Assembly (NCBI RefSeq): GCF_013373795.3
Contig: NZ_CP088022.1
Coordinates: 8,439,501-8,503,500, forward strand
DNA length: 64,000 bases
Origin: Bradyrhizobium quebecense
Lineage (GTDB): Bacteria > Pseudomonadota > Alphaproteobacteria > Rhizobiales > Xanthobacteraceae
Direction of reading: 5' to 3'
The notes below the pieces were generated by a model. It saw nothing but the letters and a program-made list of their open reading frames with translations, was not told where the DNA came from and ran no database searches. Below are positions 1 to 9,608 of the stretch, in pieces; within the stretch, counting starts at the first letter, position 1; every line of letters begins with the position of its first letter. Made by a program: the position numbers and the translations under genes.

Positions 1-1369
1 CGACCTCCGCCGCGTGAGCGAGTGCCCTGTTCCAGCGCGCTTCCAGCTCACTCGCCACCAACCGGTTCGCGGGGTCAGCGGCATCGTATTGCCGGAAAGC
101 CCGGTCGGCGGCATAGCGCGCCGCTTCCAGATCGCGACTGAGCGCATCGCGCACCTGATCCCGCCGTTCCCTGGCTCCTTCGGCGGCAGCGGTTGCAGCG
201 GCGATAGCGCCCGGACCGACGACGCCAAGCAGTGCTTCCTCGATTGCATCATCGACACGCAATCCGCCGAAGGCGATGCAGTGAGGACCGCCATTGTCCA
301 TCCAGGCGCGGCTGCAGCTGTAGCGTGGGATATGGTGCTTCATGCCGGAGTACCGGAGTGTGAGCTTGCGGCCGCAGCGCTTGCACCGGATCAGACCGGC
401 CAGCAGCGCGTCACCATGCTTGGGTGCGCCGTGATGCCGACCGGTGGGAACGTTGCTGCTGACCATGGTGCGGATCGCCTCGAACCTCTCCCAGCTCACA
501 TACCCGTCGTGGGTGTTGGGCTTCAGCGCCAGCCATTCGTTCCGTGTCTTGCGGCGGATCTTCAAGCTCACGCCCCCGGCGCTGTATCCCGCCGCCACAG
601 CCGTCTTACCATAGGCATAGGCGCCGCCGTAGACCGGGTTCTCAATGATCCGGTGGATGGCGGAGTAACTCGGTCGCCGCCAGGCTGTGTCGCCGTTGGA
701 CTGCTTCACTGGTAGATCGAGATTGTACTCGTGGAGCCAGCAGAGCGCCTGTCGCGCGCTGCCCAGTTCCTCGACCTTGTCGAACACCAGCTTGATCGCT
801 TCCTGGACACGCCGATCCGGATCTTTCTCATAATGGTCGCCGGCCTTCACGAAGCCGACGGGCGCCGCCACAACCAACTCGCCCCGGCGCGCCTTCTCGT
901 AGCGGGCCGAGAGCGAGCGTTGGCGCAACAAATCCAGTTCGTACTCGTTGAGGCTGCCCTTGAGCCCGAGCAGCAGGCGGTCGTTGCCGTGCCTTGGCGC
1001 ATAGATAGTCTCCTGATCGACCAGAACGGTATCGACCACGCGGCACATCTCGATGAGTTGCTGCCAATCCCGGCTGTTGCGGGCGAAGCGCGAGACCTCG
1101 CGGGCGCAAACCGCACCAACCTTACCGAGGCAAACCTCCGCTACCATTCGCTCGAAACCGGCGCGTTGCACGCCGCCGGCGGCTGAACGACCGAGATCAT
1201 CATCGATCACTTCGATCTCTGACCACCCGAGTGCCGTCAGCCGGTCCCGCATGGCGTATTGCAATGCGCTGCTCTCGCGATTGTGCAACACCTGATGTGC
1301 TGAGGATTGGCGCACGTAAAGAATCGCCTTACGCTCCAGATGATGAGGCCTGACCTTGTCAGAGATCAT
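1..1369 (-). CDS. Large serine recombinase (resolvase/invertase type), 3' end outside window
   Basis: The minus-strand frame is open from the ATG at 1369 to the window edge (456 codons, no stop). It starts [20 protein letters not shown]; the YVRQSS stretch holds the expected catalytic serine. It continues with the resolvase-core RFARNSRDW, then a recombinase domain and a zinc-ribbon-like CKRCGRKL near residue 345. Such proteins cut and rejoin DNA at attachment sites of mobile elements. The start overlaps the small ORF upstream by 11 nt, as in related three-gene modules. It looks intact as far as visible. Antisense frames at 14-1295 are shadows. Confidence 0.88.
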   Translation of the reverse strand, partial: MISDKVRPHHLERKAILYVRQSSAHQVLHNRESSALQYAMRDRLTALGWSEIEVIDDDLGRSAAGGVQRAGFERMVAEVCLGKVGAVCAREVSRFARNSRDWQQLIEMCRVVDTVLVDQETIYAPRHGNDRLLLGLKGSLNEYELDLLRQRSLSARYEKARRGELVVAAPVGFVKAGDHYEKDPDRRVQEAIKLVFDKVEELGSARQALCWLHEYNLDLPVKQSNGDTAWRRPSYSAIHRIIENPVYGGAYAYGKTAVAAGYSAGGVSLKIRRKTRNEWLALKPNTHDGYVSWERFEAIRTMVSSNVPTGRHHGAPKHGDALLAGLIRCKRCGRKLTLRYSGMKHHIPRYSCSRAWMDNGGPHCIAFGGLRVDDAIEEALLGVVGPGAIAAATAAAEGARERRDQVRDALSRDLEAARYAADRAFRQYDAADPANRLVASELEARWNRALAHAAEV

Positions 1370-1598
1370 GATCGACCCCCTTCGCGGGCGGCGTCGCTGT
1401 CATCGCAGCATGGTCGAGGATCAACTGCGTCATCAGGCTTGTGAGGGCCGCCCGCGCTTCCGCCGGCAGCTCCGACCATGCCGGCGCGCCGAGGGCGCCG
1501 TTCGACAGGCCGCTCCCGAACAGATCCATCTGCTGCTGCAACCGCGGTTGTCGATTGTGTCGGTATCCGCTCCCTGGCATTGCCGTCTCGCGTGACAT
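1359..1598 (-). CDS. Small recombinase-associated protein (79 aa)
   Basis: This short protein contains QMDLFGSG and [20 protein letters not shown]. Small proteins with this pattern lie immediately 5' of large serine recombinases in rhizobial islands (family recollection). The start ATG at 1598 lies downstream of the DUF5372-like frame and the stop overlaps the recombinase start. The function is unknown; an accessory role in recombination is inference from position. A second open frame covers the same bases but lacks this recognisable pattern. Confidence 0.6.
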   Translation of the reverse strand: MSRETAMPGSGYRHNRQPRLQQQMDLFGSGLSNGALGAPAWSELPAEARAALTSLMTQLILDHAAMTATPPAKGVDHDL

Positions 1599-1953
1599 GA
1601 GTCGCTCCCCGATTCTGGTCGTGAGAGCCTCTGGATGCGCCAGAAAGCGGGGCAGCTGATGGCGTTCGATCCTTCAACGCCAGATCGAGAAGCGCAGCGA
1701 GCGCCGCAAGTGCATCGATGCTAACAAACGGCCGAACTGTCAGAAGCTCGGCGTCAGGGCAGGCCGTCCGGTCGAACATCCATGCTGGAACTTCCAGCCA
1801 ACGGTCTGCTTGCGATCCGTCCAGGGTGCAGCGAAAAACGACATCGTCAGCCTTGTCGACCGCCCCATGAACGCAAACTCGGCGACCAAACCAGGGATGA
1901 TGCCGATAAAGAACCTCGCGAAGAACGGTCCTGTGGGCGTTCTCAAACGTCGT
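1599..1953 (-). pseudogene. DUF5372-like protein, 5' end lost
   Basis: The minus-strand frame reads TTFENAHRTVLREVLYR, then HHPWFGRRVCVHGAVDKAD and RWLEVPAWMFDRTACPDAEL. I recall this pattern as the first small protein of the serine-recombinase module. No start codon is available because an IS3 3' end abuts the frame at about 1953. The frame stays open to 1366 below the next gene, so its natural stop is unclear. Role unknown. Confidence 0.55.
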
Positions 1954-2055
1954 TGTACAACCGCACCAGGCTCCATTCCGCCATCGGATATATCGCCCCG
2001 ATCAAAACGGAGCTAAAAGCCGCTTAAACCCGTCCACTTTTTCGGGGGAAGATCA
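1950..2055 (+). mobile_element. IS3-family 3'-end remnant
   Basis: Plus-strand codons read LYNRTRLHSAIGYIAP and end ELKAA at a TAA (2025-2027), the typical C-terminus of an IS3 OrfB transposase. A terminal-repeat-like stretch rich in CCACTTTTTCGGGGG follows. Only about 25 codons survive; the rest was replaced by the recombinase module. Confidence 0.65.
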
Positions 2056-2058
2056 GTG

Positions 2059-2418
2059 TTAGCCGTGCACCGCGCCCTTATCTTTGGCGATGCCATTCGC
2101 GAACGAGCCAATGAGGCTCCGCTTGGATTCATCTATCCAAGGTTCGAACTCGATCTCGCCCCTCTTTCTGATCATCGCGTGGAAGCGGCCAACGAGAGCG
2201 TGGGCATCGGCCAGCATAGGAACGCTTTGTTCAATACCGGCATCCGTTACGGTCTCGGCCTTGCTTAGGTGGTCGCGCTTCGTCGTCAACAACTGCGCGA
2301 TTGTCCTGGCGGCGGGGACCTTCTGCAATTGTTGACGGCTGATAGTCTCGGCGCGTCGCCGTCGCGTGGCCCATTCCGCCACCGCGCGCAGTGATCCCTT
2401 AAAGCCTTGCCCTCTCAA
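2059..2418 (-). pseudogene. ISL3-family transposase fragment
   Basis: The 119-aa frame starts MRGQGFKGSLRAVAEW and continues through RTIAQLLTTKRDHLSKAET, resembling the C-terminal half of ISL3 transposases. Both ends of the element are missing. It abuts the NEL effector remnant head to head, so its arrival probably removed that gene's 5' part. Confidence 0.6.
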
Positions 2419-3222
2419 ACGGCGCTAGAGTTCGGCACCGTTGCGACAGCCGCCTGGTTCCTAGAGAGGCTACGAGAGACCGTTAACTATGGCAATCACG
2501 AGTTTCGGCAGAGAGTGGCTGATGATCTGCGGCAGGCGGCGGCCAATCCGAGATTGCGCGAGCAGTTTTTTGCACAGGCTTCCGAGGCCAACGCGAGCTG
2601 CGAGGATCGAGTTACCTTGCACTGGAACGGTATGCAGACCGCGCGCCTCAACGCTGATGTCGAGGGCGGCGTCTATGACGATCGTCTTGGCGAACTGATC
2701 CAGCGCGGCCGTGTTGCGTTCCGCTTGGAGGCGCTTGACGAGATCGCGCGCGACAGGGTCAACTCGCTCCTCAGCCTCGACCCAGACATAGACGACGTGG
2801 AAGTCTACTTGGCCTATCAACATCGGCTGCGCGAGCCGCTGGAGCTCAGTCACGTCGCCCCTGACATGCGCTTCCTGGCGGTCTCTCGCGTAAGCGAGGA
2901 TGATGCGACGGAGGCGCTGGACCTGGTCCGGGAGCGGGAAGCGAACCAATTCACCGACTATATGGCCACCCGCTGGCAACCTTGGGAGACGGTGCTGAGG
3001 CGCATCGCACCGGACGAACATGCAGCGATGCAGGACCGGCTTGTCGAAGCCATGGGCGAAGAGTTTCAAAGCCGTCTGGATCAGCGACTGGCCGAACATG
3101 GTCTGGTAGGCGACGTCGATGCCGAGCGGGTGCTCGGAGCCCAAGTCCGAAACCAAATCGCAGCCGAGATAAAAGGCGAGGTCATGCACCGGCTGCTCGC
3201 AGAGCGTGGCCTAGAACAATGA
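2407..3222 (+). pseudogene. NopM-like type III effector remnant: NEL-type E3 ubiquitin ligase domain
   Basis: The 271-aa frame matches the NEL domain of IpaH/SlrP/NopM effectors. The catalytic CxD loop is intact as SCEDRVTLHWNGMQ with Cys65. It is followed by YDDRLGELIQRGR, VEVYLAYQHRLREPLEL, and a C-terminal VLGAQVRNQIAAEIKGE helix. In the family this domain transfers ubiquitin in the plant cell after type III secretion. The N-terminal secretion signal and leucine-rich repeats are absent: the frame begins at the ISL3 fragment. No tts box is seen upstream. The domain could still fold, but as a gene it is a 5'-truncated relic. Confidence 0.85.
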
Positions 3223-3245
3223 GACTTCCCCTCTTGGAAGCCGAC

Positions 3246-3530
3246 ATGAAGCTTTGCCACGCCGAGCTGGCCGAAGAGAATCAGCTCCTTTTTCTGGTCC
3301 TGGCATCGACAGGCGTGAGCCTGTCAGAGGCATTAGAAATCAACAAAGAATTCGAAGAACGAACTTGTAGGTACACCTTTGTTGGAATGAAGTCCTTGAC
3401 CTCCAAAAGGCGCACTCCTTTCCGAAAGTCCTGCGTCTCCGCCAGCCGAAACAAATACGACGGAACCTATTGACAGGTCGCATCCCGGAGGCGTTGAAGA
3501 GGCTGAACAGGTTTCTGGACAATTGCTGAA
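3246..3530 (+). pseudogene. Tyrosine recombinase (phage-type integrase) fragment, frameshifted
   Basis: Codons from 3246 read MKLCHAELAEENQLLFLVLA then TGVSLSEALEINKEF, resembling the integrase segment around the first catalytic Arg (usually TGMRxSEA), here changed to Ser. After RYTFVG the frame breaks near 3400 and resumes as LTGRIPEALKRLNRFL. No complete catalytic domain remains. Confidence 0.42.
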
Positions 3531-3569
3531 TCGATGATTCGATAAGGTCATCCAAGTGGATCGACCGGA

Positions 3570-3905
3570 TGGGCTATGGGCGAAAGTTGGTGACAGCATG
3601 AAGAGGTAAGGCGGCGTATCGTGGTGGTGTTCGAAGCCTCCAGTTTCCATCGAAGGAAGATACGCCGTGACCGACACTAACGGTTTTCAATTTTCCCAGC
3701 CAGGAAGTTTCGCGGACCCGCTTACCGAGGTTTTTCGCAACGGCGCGCGAGCGCTGCTGATGGAGGCCGTGGAGGCCGAAGTGGCGGCTTTGCTCGGCAG
3801 GCACGCCGCAGGTTACCGATGATGGCCGCCAACGGCTGGTGCGCCACGGCCATCTGCCCGAGCGAGAGATCATAACTGGCATCGGCTCGGTAGCGGTGCG
3901 CTGCT
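3570..3905 (+). pseudogene. IS256-family transposase N-terminal fragment
   Basis: From 3667 the frame reads MTDTNGFQFSQPGSFADPLT, then EVFRNGARALLMEAVEAEVA. A frameshift near 3815 is followed by RLVRHGHLPEREIITGI. This is the start of the same transposase type found at 36620 and 52123, but diverged. It keeps the RLVRHGHLPE reading frame lost in those copies. It stops at about 3905. Confidence 0.65.
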
Positions 3906-4154
3906 CGCGGATATCTGTCGTACTCACAGTTACGCAGGAGAGTGACCGTCGACGCGTGGTCGATGAAGGCTCCGCACGTCCAGCTCAAATTGTCTTCAGG
4001 TCTTTCACTCCGTGGTTGACGCTTGCTCTTCAGGAGCGATTCGATGCGCCTCATGCGGCGGCACCGGCCGAAATCAAGTCGAAGTGTCCTGCAAACCTAC
4101 AACTCAATAGGGTCCGAGTTCAGGACGGTGATGCGTCTGGGCAACTGTTGTCGA

Positions 4155-4385
4155 CTAACTCAGAAATGTCACGCCAAGTCGGCGCGCATCACGCCAAACT
4201 ACCTGGCATATCGTATCGACGTCCGCGCTTAGAACGCGCAGCCCAAAGGTTGCGGGCATGAAACGCGCGTCAGGCGTCTGAACGATTGCGGAGGATGCCG
4301 TGAGGTGGCGGACCTTGCAGCGCATTGGACTGCCATCAACCAAGATCTGTCCTGCGCAGACAATGCTTTTCCGCTCATTCGACAT
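4155..4385 (-). CDS. Small PilZ-like protein
   Basis: Start chosen at the ATG at 4385 (MSNERKSIVCAGQI), which has AAGGCGGA about 5 nt upstream; a longer start at 4415 is possible. The 76-aa product carries MRCKVRHLTASSAIV and CQVVWRDARRLGVTF, the pattern of minimal PilZ-domain proteins common in Bradyrhizobium. The N-terminal RxxxR c-di-GMP motif is not clearly present, so ligand binding is doubtful. Confidence 0.5.
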   Translation of the reverse strand: MSNERKSIVCAGQILVDGSPMRCKVRHLTASSAIVQTPDARFMPATFGLRVLSADVDTICQVVWRDARRLGVTFLS

Positions 4386-5231
4386 ATTCCGCCTTTCCCA
4401 ATATAGCACCTGCACTTTTGACCGGCGACTTCCGCCTCAAATAAGGCCAGACCATGGTGTCACGCTACTCTCGGCGTCTCTTTTTCAATCCCAGCCAACT
4501 TTGCCAACCTCCCATCGTGTGTCCACAATTCTCCACCCGGCGTGCTTCGTGTCGCCGCTGCTGTTCCAAGCTGCAACCTACTCGACCATGACGCGCTCCA
4601 CATTCCGTAAACCGCGCAGCGCGCCCTCATCATGCCGCTCTTCGCCCCGCCAGTAGCAGATTTGCAGCGTCTTGGACAACGGCCCGCCTCCCTTCTTCTC
4701 GCAGGCCCTCCAAGCTCCAAACAGCGCGCTTCCGCCTTGCGCGGTACACCCATAGAAGCTTCGACGCTCGGCGCGGCTTGGACTCTTGACAACCGTTTCT
4801 GCCGCGGCCCGGCGTGGCGAGCGCAAGCTCCGGCAAAGCCGGCCGGGCCAATCGGCCGTGAAACCGTTGGAGCACAGTATCTTGGCACACCCGGGGACGT
4901 TGATCTGCTTACAAGGATGCCGCGGAACTGGATCGACGAGGCGTTGAAGTCGCCGTGACGGCGTCACGACTGCCGCTTTCACATGTCGATTGGACCGCTT
5001 ATCAACTGAGGTGTATTCCCCTTCGATGACTCTGCGCGATCTCGATTGAACAGGCTTTCTTGTGCTGCTCGAACGAAAGGCTCTCCACACCCGCCTCGAT
5101 CAACCCCTGCTCACCCTAGCACCCACTTTTCGTGGAACGAGAGTCGTGATTCAAGCGAGATAATACCCGAAGCAAGAGAAGTGCGCTTTTCGAGGAAAGA
5201 TCGCAAGTGCCTGAAACCTGTTGCCCCTCAC
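4386..5231. other. Unassigned DNA, no supported gene
   Basis: Several overlapping open frames exist on both strands (for example minus 4578-5090 and plus 4632-4958). None shows a recognisable family pattern, a good ribosome site or consistent frame, and I treat them as chance frames in GC-rich DNA. The flanking interval 3906-4154 is likewise unassigned. Confidence 0.3.
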
Positions 5232-5790
5232 CGGTGACATTGCAGCGTGATTTGAAGCGAGCGCGGATACTGCTGTTGGCGGCGGCCGGACGCGGCCCCC
5301 GGTCGATCGCCAAGGAAGTTGGGGTCTAGCCGCGGATTGTCAGCCTTTGGCGGCATCGCTATGCTGAGCAACGTCTTGAAGGGCTGCAAGACAAGCCGCG
5401 GCCCGGCAAGCTGCGATCTATACGAAGACGACCGACAAGCGGATTCTCAAGCTGCTGGATAAGGCGCCCCGCGCAAGGGTTTGCGCGCTGGACCACCCGC
5501 CCTCTGCTGGCCGAGGCGCTGGGCGATGTTGATGTCCAATATGTCTGGCGGCCCCTGCACAACCACAAGATTGACCTCGCGGCTCGCCAGTCTGGTGGGA
5601 GAGCAATGACCCGAACGTTGCGGCCAAAGCCGCCGATGTAGTCGGCCTTTACGTCGCCCCGCCAGCGAAGGCGCTATGCGTGGACGAGAAGCGCTCAGAT
5701 CCACGCCTTGGAGCATCCGAAGTTGCTCAACGGCCGCGCCTTGCCCGGCTAGAGCCACGATTAGAAGCGGCATAGTTGCGCCTGAGCTCA
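5232..5790 (+). pseudogene. IS630-family transposase remnant, multiply frameshifted
   Basis: Joined frames read LQRDLKRARILLLAAAGRGP, RSIAKEVGV followed by an in-frame TAG, IVSLWRHRYAEQRLEGLQDK, YTKTTDKRILKLLDK, then ALGDVDVQYVWR and AAKAADVVGLYVAPPAKA. This is the helix-turn-helix and early catalytic region of an IS630 transposase. At least four frame changes and one stop are visible, and the 3' catalytic half is missing. Confidence 0.75.
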
Positions 5791-5947
5791 GTCCCTGGCC
5801 GGCTCGCGCCAAATATTCCAATCCTTTAGTGTCCGTGTCGTACATGGCCGCCTGGGGCGCGGTCCCTTCGCCTGGCACAATGCTTGCTGTGGATCATTCA
5901 CTGGCTGGGACGAGGAAGCGACGACCAGACGTGGGAGATATGTCACG

Positions 5948-6913
5948 ATGAGTGCAACACCTTTGATCGATGATGTCATTCCGCGCGGCAACGTTGTGAA
6001 ACGGGCAGCGCGCATCGGCGCCGAAATCAAAGATCTGAGGCTCACGGGCGATTTGCCGACCCAGATCATCGCTGCGATCAGTGGTCTGTTACTCGAGCAC
6101 AAGGTGATCTTCTTCCGTAACCAGAGCCATCTTGATGATGCTGGGCAGGAGCGCTTTGCAGCTCGGTTCGGAAAGCTGGTACCGCACCCGATGCTGGGTG
6201 CTGCCAACGGAACTGCGTCGCTCCTTGAGCTCGACTCCACCCGCGGCGGAGGTCGCGCTGACATATGGCACGCAGATGGGACCTTTGCCGACGCATATCC
6301 GAAGATTCTGGTTCTACGAGCCGTTGTAATCCCATCGTTCGGCGGCGATACGCTGTGGTCGAATACAGCAGCCGCGTATCTCGATCTGCCGCCTCCGCTA
6401 CAACGGCTTGCCGACGGCCTCTGGGCCGTTCACAGCAACCTCTTCGATTACGCCGGAATGGCCCGTGTCCGCGAAGTCGACAAGAAGCATTTTGACGATG
6501 TCTTCACCAGAACCATCTTTGAGACCGAGCATCCTCTCGTCCGCGTCCACCCCGAGACCAGTGAACGCACGCTATTGCTCGGCGCGTTGGTACAGCGTTT
6601 TGTCGACATTCCCAAATATGACGGTCAGAAACTGTTCGACTTATTCCAATATCATATCACTGCAGCCGAGAACACCGTGCGTTGGAACTGGACGGAGGGC
6701 GACGTCGCGATATGGGACAACTGCGCAACGTTGCACTACGCGGTCAACGATTATGGCGATCAGCATCGCGTCATGCGCCGGGCCACGATCGATGGCGACG
6801 TGCCCGTAAGCGTCGACGGCAGGCGCAGCATAACGCGGCTCAAGATCACCAAGCAGCCGCCCTCGATACCGCCCATCGTGCTCCAAGCTGGACAATCGAG
6901 CGAGCCTGGCTGA
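5948..6913 (+). CDS. TauD/TfdA-family Fe(II)/2-oxoglutarate dioxygenase
   Basis: The 321-aa product has the family's iron-binding HxD at His108-Asp110 (IWHADGTF) and a distal His in WDNCATLHYAVNDYGDQHR (His263) with following arginines for 2-oxoglutarate. VIFFRNQ near residue 53 is typical of the N-terminal strand. These cytoplasmic enzymes hydroxylate or oxidatively cleave small substrates with 2-oxoglutarate and O2; the substrate cannot be read from sequence. GGGAG lies about 13 nt before the ATG. The ORF looks intact. It stands alone on this strand, converging on the GunA2-like pseudogene, and may belong functionally with the ATP-grasp/GS/EamA remnants nearby (inference). Confidence 0.9.
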   Translation: MSATPLIDDVIPRGNVVKRAARIGAEIKDLRLTGDLPTQIIAAISGLLLEHKVIFFRNQSHLDDAGQERFAARFGKLVPHPMLGAANGTASLLELDSTRGGGRADIWHADGTFADAYPKILVLRAVVIPSFGGDTLWSNTAAAYLDLPPPLQRLADGLWAVHSNLFDYAGMARVREVDKKHFDDVFTRTIFETEHPLVRVHPETSERTLLLGALVQRFVDIPKYDGQKLFDLFQYHITAAENTVRWNWTEGDVAIWDNCATLHYAVNDYGDQHRVMRRATIDGDVPVSVDGRRSITRLKITKQPPSIPPIVLQAGQSSEPG

Positions 6914-6919
6914 ACGGAG

Positions 6920-7307
6920 CTGTTCCCGCTGAGTCCCACTGGTTGACTGCTCCCGCTGAAATCGTCTGAGGTCCAGCGCACGCGCCCCATACGTCGTTGT
7001 TCCCAGAGTAGTCACCGTGAAAAGTTGCCGTATGGATCGCTCGAGCTCCAAATCGGAGCCTTTGCCGGTACAGTTGGAGCAGATGATGACCCGACTTACA
7101 CCATTGCGTCGATGACGCACGTGTTGTGCCGGCGGCCTTTGCAGCTGGCCCGCTTGCGCGCGTCAGCTCAATCTTCGCTTTCATCTCCGCATGGTTTGTT
7201 CTGGTGGCGCTCACGGCCTGCTTGAATAGAGTTTTGTCCCCCTCTCTGCCGGCGTACTCCGTTGGAATTCCTGGCGAGCCAGCACCGCTTATCCAACTGA
7301 AGACCAT
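6920..7307 (-). pseudogene. Decayed GunA2-like type III effector (N-terminal part)
   Basis: The start at 7307 reads MVFSWISGAGSPG, parallel to MDSNRISGGGAQG of the intact gene at 34316-35122. PIWSSSDPYGNFSR appears in one frame and GNNDVWGACAGPQTISAGAV in another, matching PIWSSSAPYGSFSR and WNNDVWGPRPGPQTISVSGV of the intact protein. A frame change separates them, an inserted stretch follows the first 30 codons, and the catalytic GH12 part is missing. A tts box precedes it by 106 bp. Confidence 0.8.
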
Positions 7308-7412
7308 AAAGCTCTCGCCGGTAGCCTATTTGCGGAGCGGACATCCCAGATTCGCGACGTTCGGTTATAGGCAGCATCGACCTCTTGAGCCGAGGTTCGA
7401 ATGGTAAGAAGG

Positions 7413-7432
7413 TTCGCTTTCGAGGAGCTGAC
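7413..7432 (-). promoter_or_regulatory. tts box upstream of the GunA2-like pseudogene
   Basis: The minus strand reads GTCAGCTCCTCGAAAGCGAA, close to the tts consensus (GTCAG-TT-TCGAAAGCT) bound by TtsI. It is followed by a CCTTCTTACCATTCG stretch parallel to that of the intact GunA2 promoter. It sits 106 bp before the pseudogene start. Confidence 0.8.
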
Positions 7433-7593
7433 GAACTGGAACAGAATGGCCGATCGAACAGCCGGAAACGTGCGGTTGGTGATGCCGATCGCCGATACGC
7501 TCGGGCCCGCGGGCTTGCAAGGCGCTGTGCATCCTGACAAGGATCCGAGGTCAAGCCGACATCACGAACCATTGGAGCAGCATGGAGCTTACG

Positions 7594-8305
7594 CTAGGTG
7601 CTTTGCGGAAGTCTAGCGGAAGTATGGCAGGTTTTCTCGCTTGCATCACCGACGATCGAAGCCCGCAATGCAGCATCTTCTTCGATTCCCGGAATGCCTG
7701 AACCGATCGCGCACGAGAGCGCGAGATATGGGTTCATGTCCGCGCCTATTGGACAGGCTGGAACCCAGCAGCCGGGCACCAACCGCTTGTAGCTATTGAA
7801 GTTCGGCGCGGCGAGCACACAGAAATCACTCATGTATTTCAGCTGTCTGCCAATGAATTGACTCATCTGTTTTGAGATACTGCGGAACCTGTCGCGGTCG
7901 TGGAACGCATTGTCACCGTCGGACGCAACTGAGATGTGAATATGTCCGGACCGGCCGGGCCATTTCTCAGAAACCTTGGCCATGAAAGTGGCCATCATGC
8001 CCCGCGTTTGCGCCCACGCCTTTATCATCGATTTGAATGCGACTGCTCGATCCGCGGCCTCCAGCATCACAATAATGAAGTGACGCTTCAATGACGCCAG
8101 GCCCCGTTTCAAAGTGCAGCGCGATAAGAGGTATTCTGGCCTTGTCACAAAGCACCAAGATCTCACCGAACAGCTCCTGGTGTGCGACAGAGCGCGCAAT
8201 CGAGTAACCGAATGGACCACGCGTTAACGGAACCCATTTGTCAAAGGGCTTCTCTTCTATCGTGTCTGCGTTCTCCTTGAACAGCATAAATTCAAACTCG
8301 AACCC
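7594..8305 (-). pseudogene. Glutamine-synthetase-like protein, frameshifted and internally deleted
   Basis: Frames joined from 8305 read FEFEFMLFKENADTIEEKPF, then LHFETGPGVIEASLHYCDA (ETGPG is a GS active-site motif). After a frameshift near 8060 come MATFMAKVSEKWPGRSGHIH and FNSYKRLVPGCW. GCWVP is joined directly to GADMNPYLALS, so the segment between these GS motifs is deleted. The N-terminal beta-grasp domain is missing, replaced by an ATP-grasp fragment. Relatives make gamma-glutamyl amides of amines. It appears non-functional. Confidence 0.8.
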
Positions 8306-8728
8306 GGCAGCGCAGCTGTATACACGACCTGCCTGATCGATCGCACGCCTGCAGCGCCCAGCGCGTCAGCCAAACGCGCTTTGTCACGTCGGGCGGCTGA
8401 CAGCGCCGTCCCATTTGAAGGTAACCCTAGCCGCTCCGACAGCAAGTTGGCGAGCTCAACACCGGTTTCGCACCCCGCGATAACAAACTCCAGCTTCCTG
8501 CCGCGGAGGACCTGAGCATGAAATTCAACGATCTCCTCATTAGACATTTGCTCGGGCGGACGAGTGACTTCATCATACAGATCTGCATTGAAATGCGGTT
8601 GAAAGATCGCAGGAATTTGCGCAGCAGACATCACGCGCACCGTTCCAATTTCATAACATTCAAACTCCTCCGGTAGGTCATCGACCGGTCGAGTATGCGT
8701 CCACGATTACGCAACTGCGTTCCTTCAT
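8306..8728 (-). pseudogene. ATP-grasp ligase N-terminal fragment
   Basis: The ATG at 8728 overlaps the stop of the permease gene as ATGA, indicating translational coupling. It reads MKERSCVIVDAYSTGR and hits a stop; a one-base shift restores LPEEFECYEIGTVRVMS, then FNADLYDEV, CETGVELANLLSERLGLPSN and GTALSAARRDKARLADALG, the typical N-terminal domain of ATP-grasp amino-acid ligases. The frame is cut near 8306 and runs into glutamine synthetase sequence, so the nucleotide-binding core is lost. Confidence 0.75.
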
Positions 8729-9594
8729 GCGGATCTCCGATACTGCAAGTAGATGTTGCCCGAGGCGACAGCCGTAATGAGCACGTTTCCAACGAACGTA
8801 TGTGAGGAAGGCACGATGCGAGAATCGAAGTACTGGAACAGAAAGGTGATGATAGGAGGCGTGGACAGGACCATGTTGACTGTGAACGGCTCTACGCGGC
8901 GAATGCCCGCTTGGATCAAGAGCAAAGGAACGATGATCGTCGACAGCCCAATCGTTGCGATTGCAAGCCAATGCTGCGAGATCTCAAGCACGAGAGAGGA
9001 ATAGTCAGCCAGTCCCAGCAGCAGCAGAATGGTTGCGTAAAACCGATGGGCCAGCACTTGCCGTACAAAAAACCCACGGTCGAAGAGCAACTTGACGAGA
9101 ATATTTGTGAGGGCCAGCGAGAGACCGGCCACGATTGCCAAGACGATGCCAAAGGACGATCGAGTCCCCCACTCCATGCCCGCGTTGCCGCTAGCCGAGA
9201 TCCAAATCATGTAGCATCCAATCGCCGCGATCGTAACGCTCACGACAACATCGGATGCTGGAGGGACGCCCTGTCGCCTGATCAGTGCATTTAACCACAC
9301 TGTTGCTGTGGGCCCTAACGCCACCATGAACGCGACGACGATCGCCGGTTCTGCATATTTGAGACCGATGAACAAGCCGATCCAGCTTATCGCGGTCACG
9401 ACATTGAGCGAGACAAGCACCGGGAGCGAGCGCTTCGTCAGCCGCGCCTCGCCTCCCTCGTGGCGAGCTAGGAGATTGAACATTAGACAAACCGCAGCAA
9501 AGGACAGCAGCAGAGCGACGAACACGTCTGCTTGCTGAAAATACGACGCGGCACAAACCTCCCCTGCGGCGCTCACGACGACATAAAGCGCCAC
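8725..9594 (-). CDS. EamA/DMT-family permease, slightly 5'-truncated by IS5
   Basis: The 289-aa hydrophobic protein has about ten predicted membrane segments, for example VFVALLLSFAAVCLMFNLL and IIVPLLLIQAGIRRVEPFT near the second EamA repeat. The listed start is a GTG; the same frame continues upstream to the IS5 boundary at 9608, so the natural start and promoter were probably removed. DMT-family exporters move amino acids or small metabolites across the inner membrane. It is first in an operon with the ATP-grasp and GS-like remnants, suggesting export of their product. Confidence 0.82.
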   Translation of the reverse strand: MALYVVVSAAGEVCAASYFQQADVFVALLLSFAAVCLMFNLLARHEGGEARLTKRSLPVLVSLNVVTAISWIGLFIGLKYAEPAIVVAFMVALGPTATVWLNALIRRQGVPPASDVVVSVTIAAIGCYMIWISASGNAGMEWGTRSSFGIVLAIVAGLSLALTNILVKLLFDRGFFVRQVLAHRFYATILLLLGLADYSSLVLEISQHWLAIATIGLSTIIVPLLLIQAGIRRVEPFTVNMVLSTPPIITFLFQYFDSRIVPSSHTFVGNVLITAVASGNIYLQYRRSA

Positions 9595-9608
9595 AAAGAG
9601 AACTCCTA

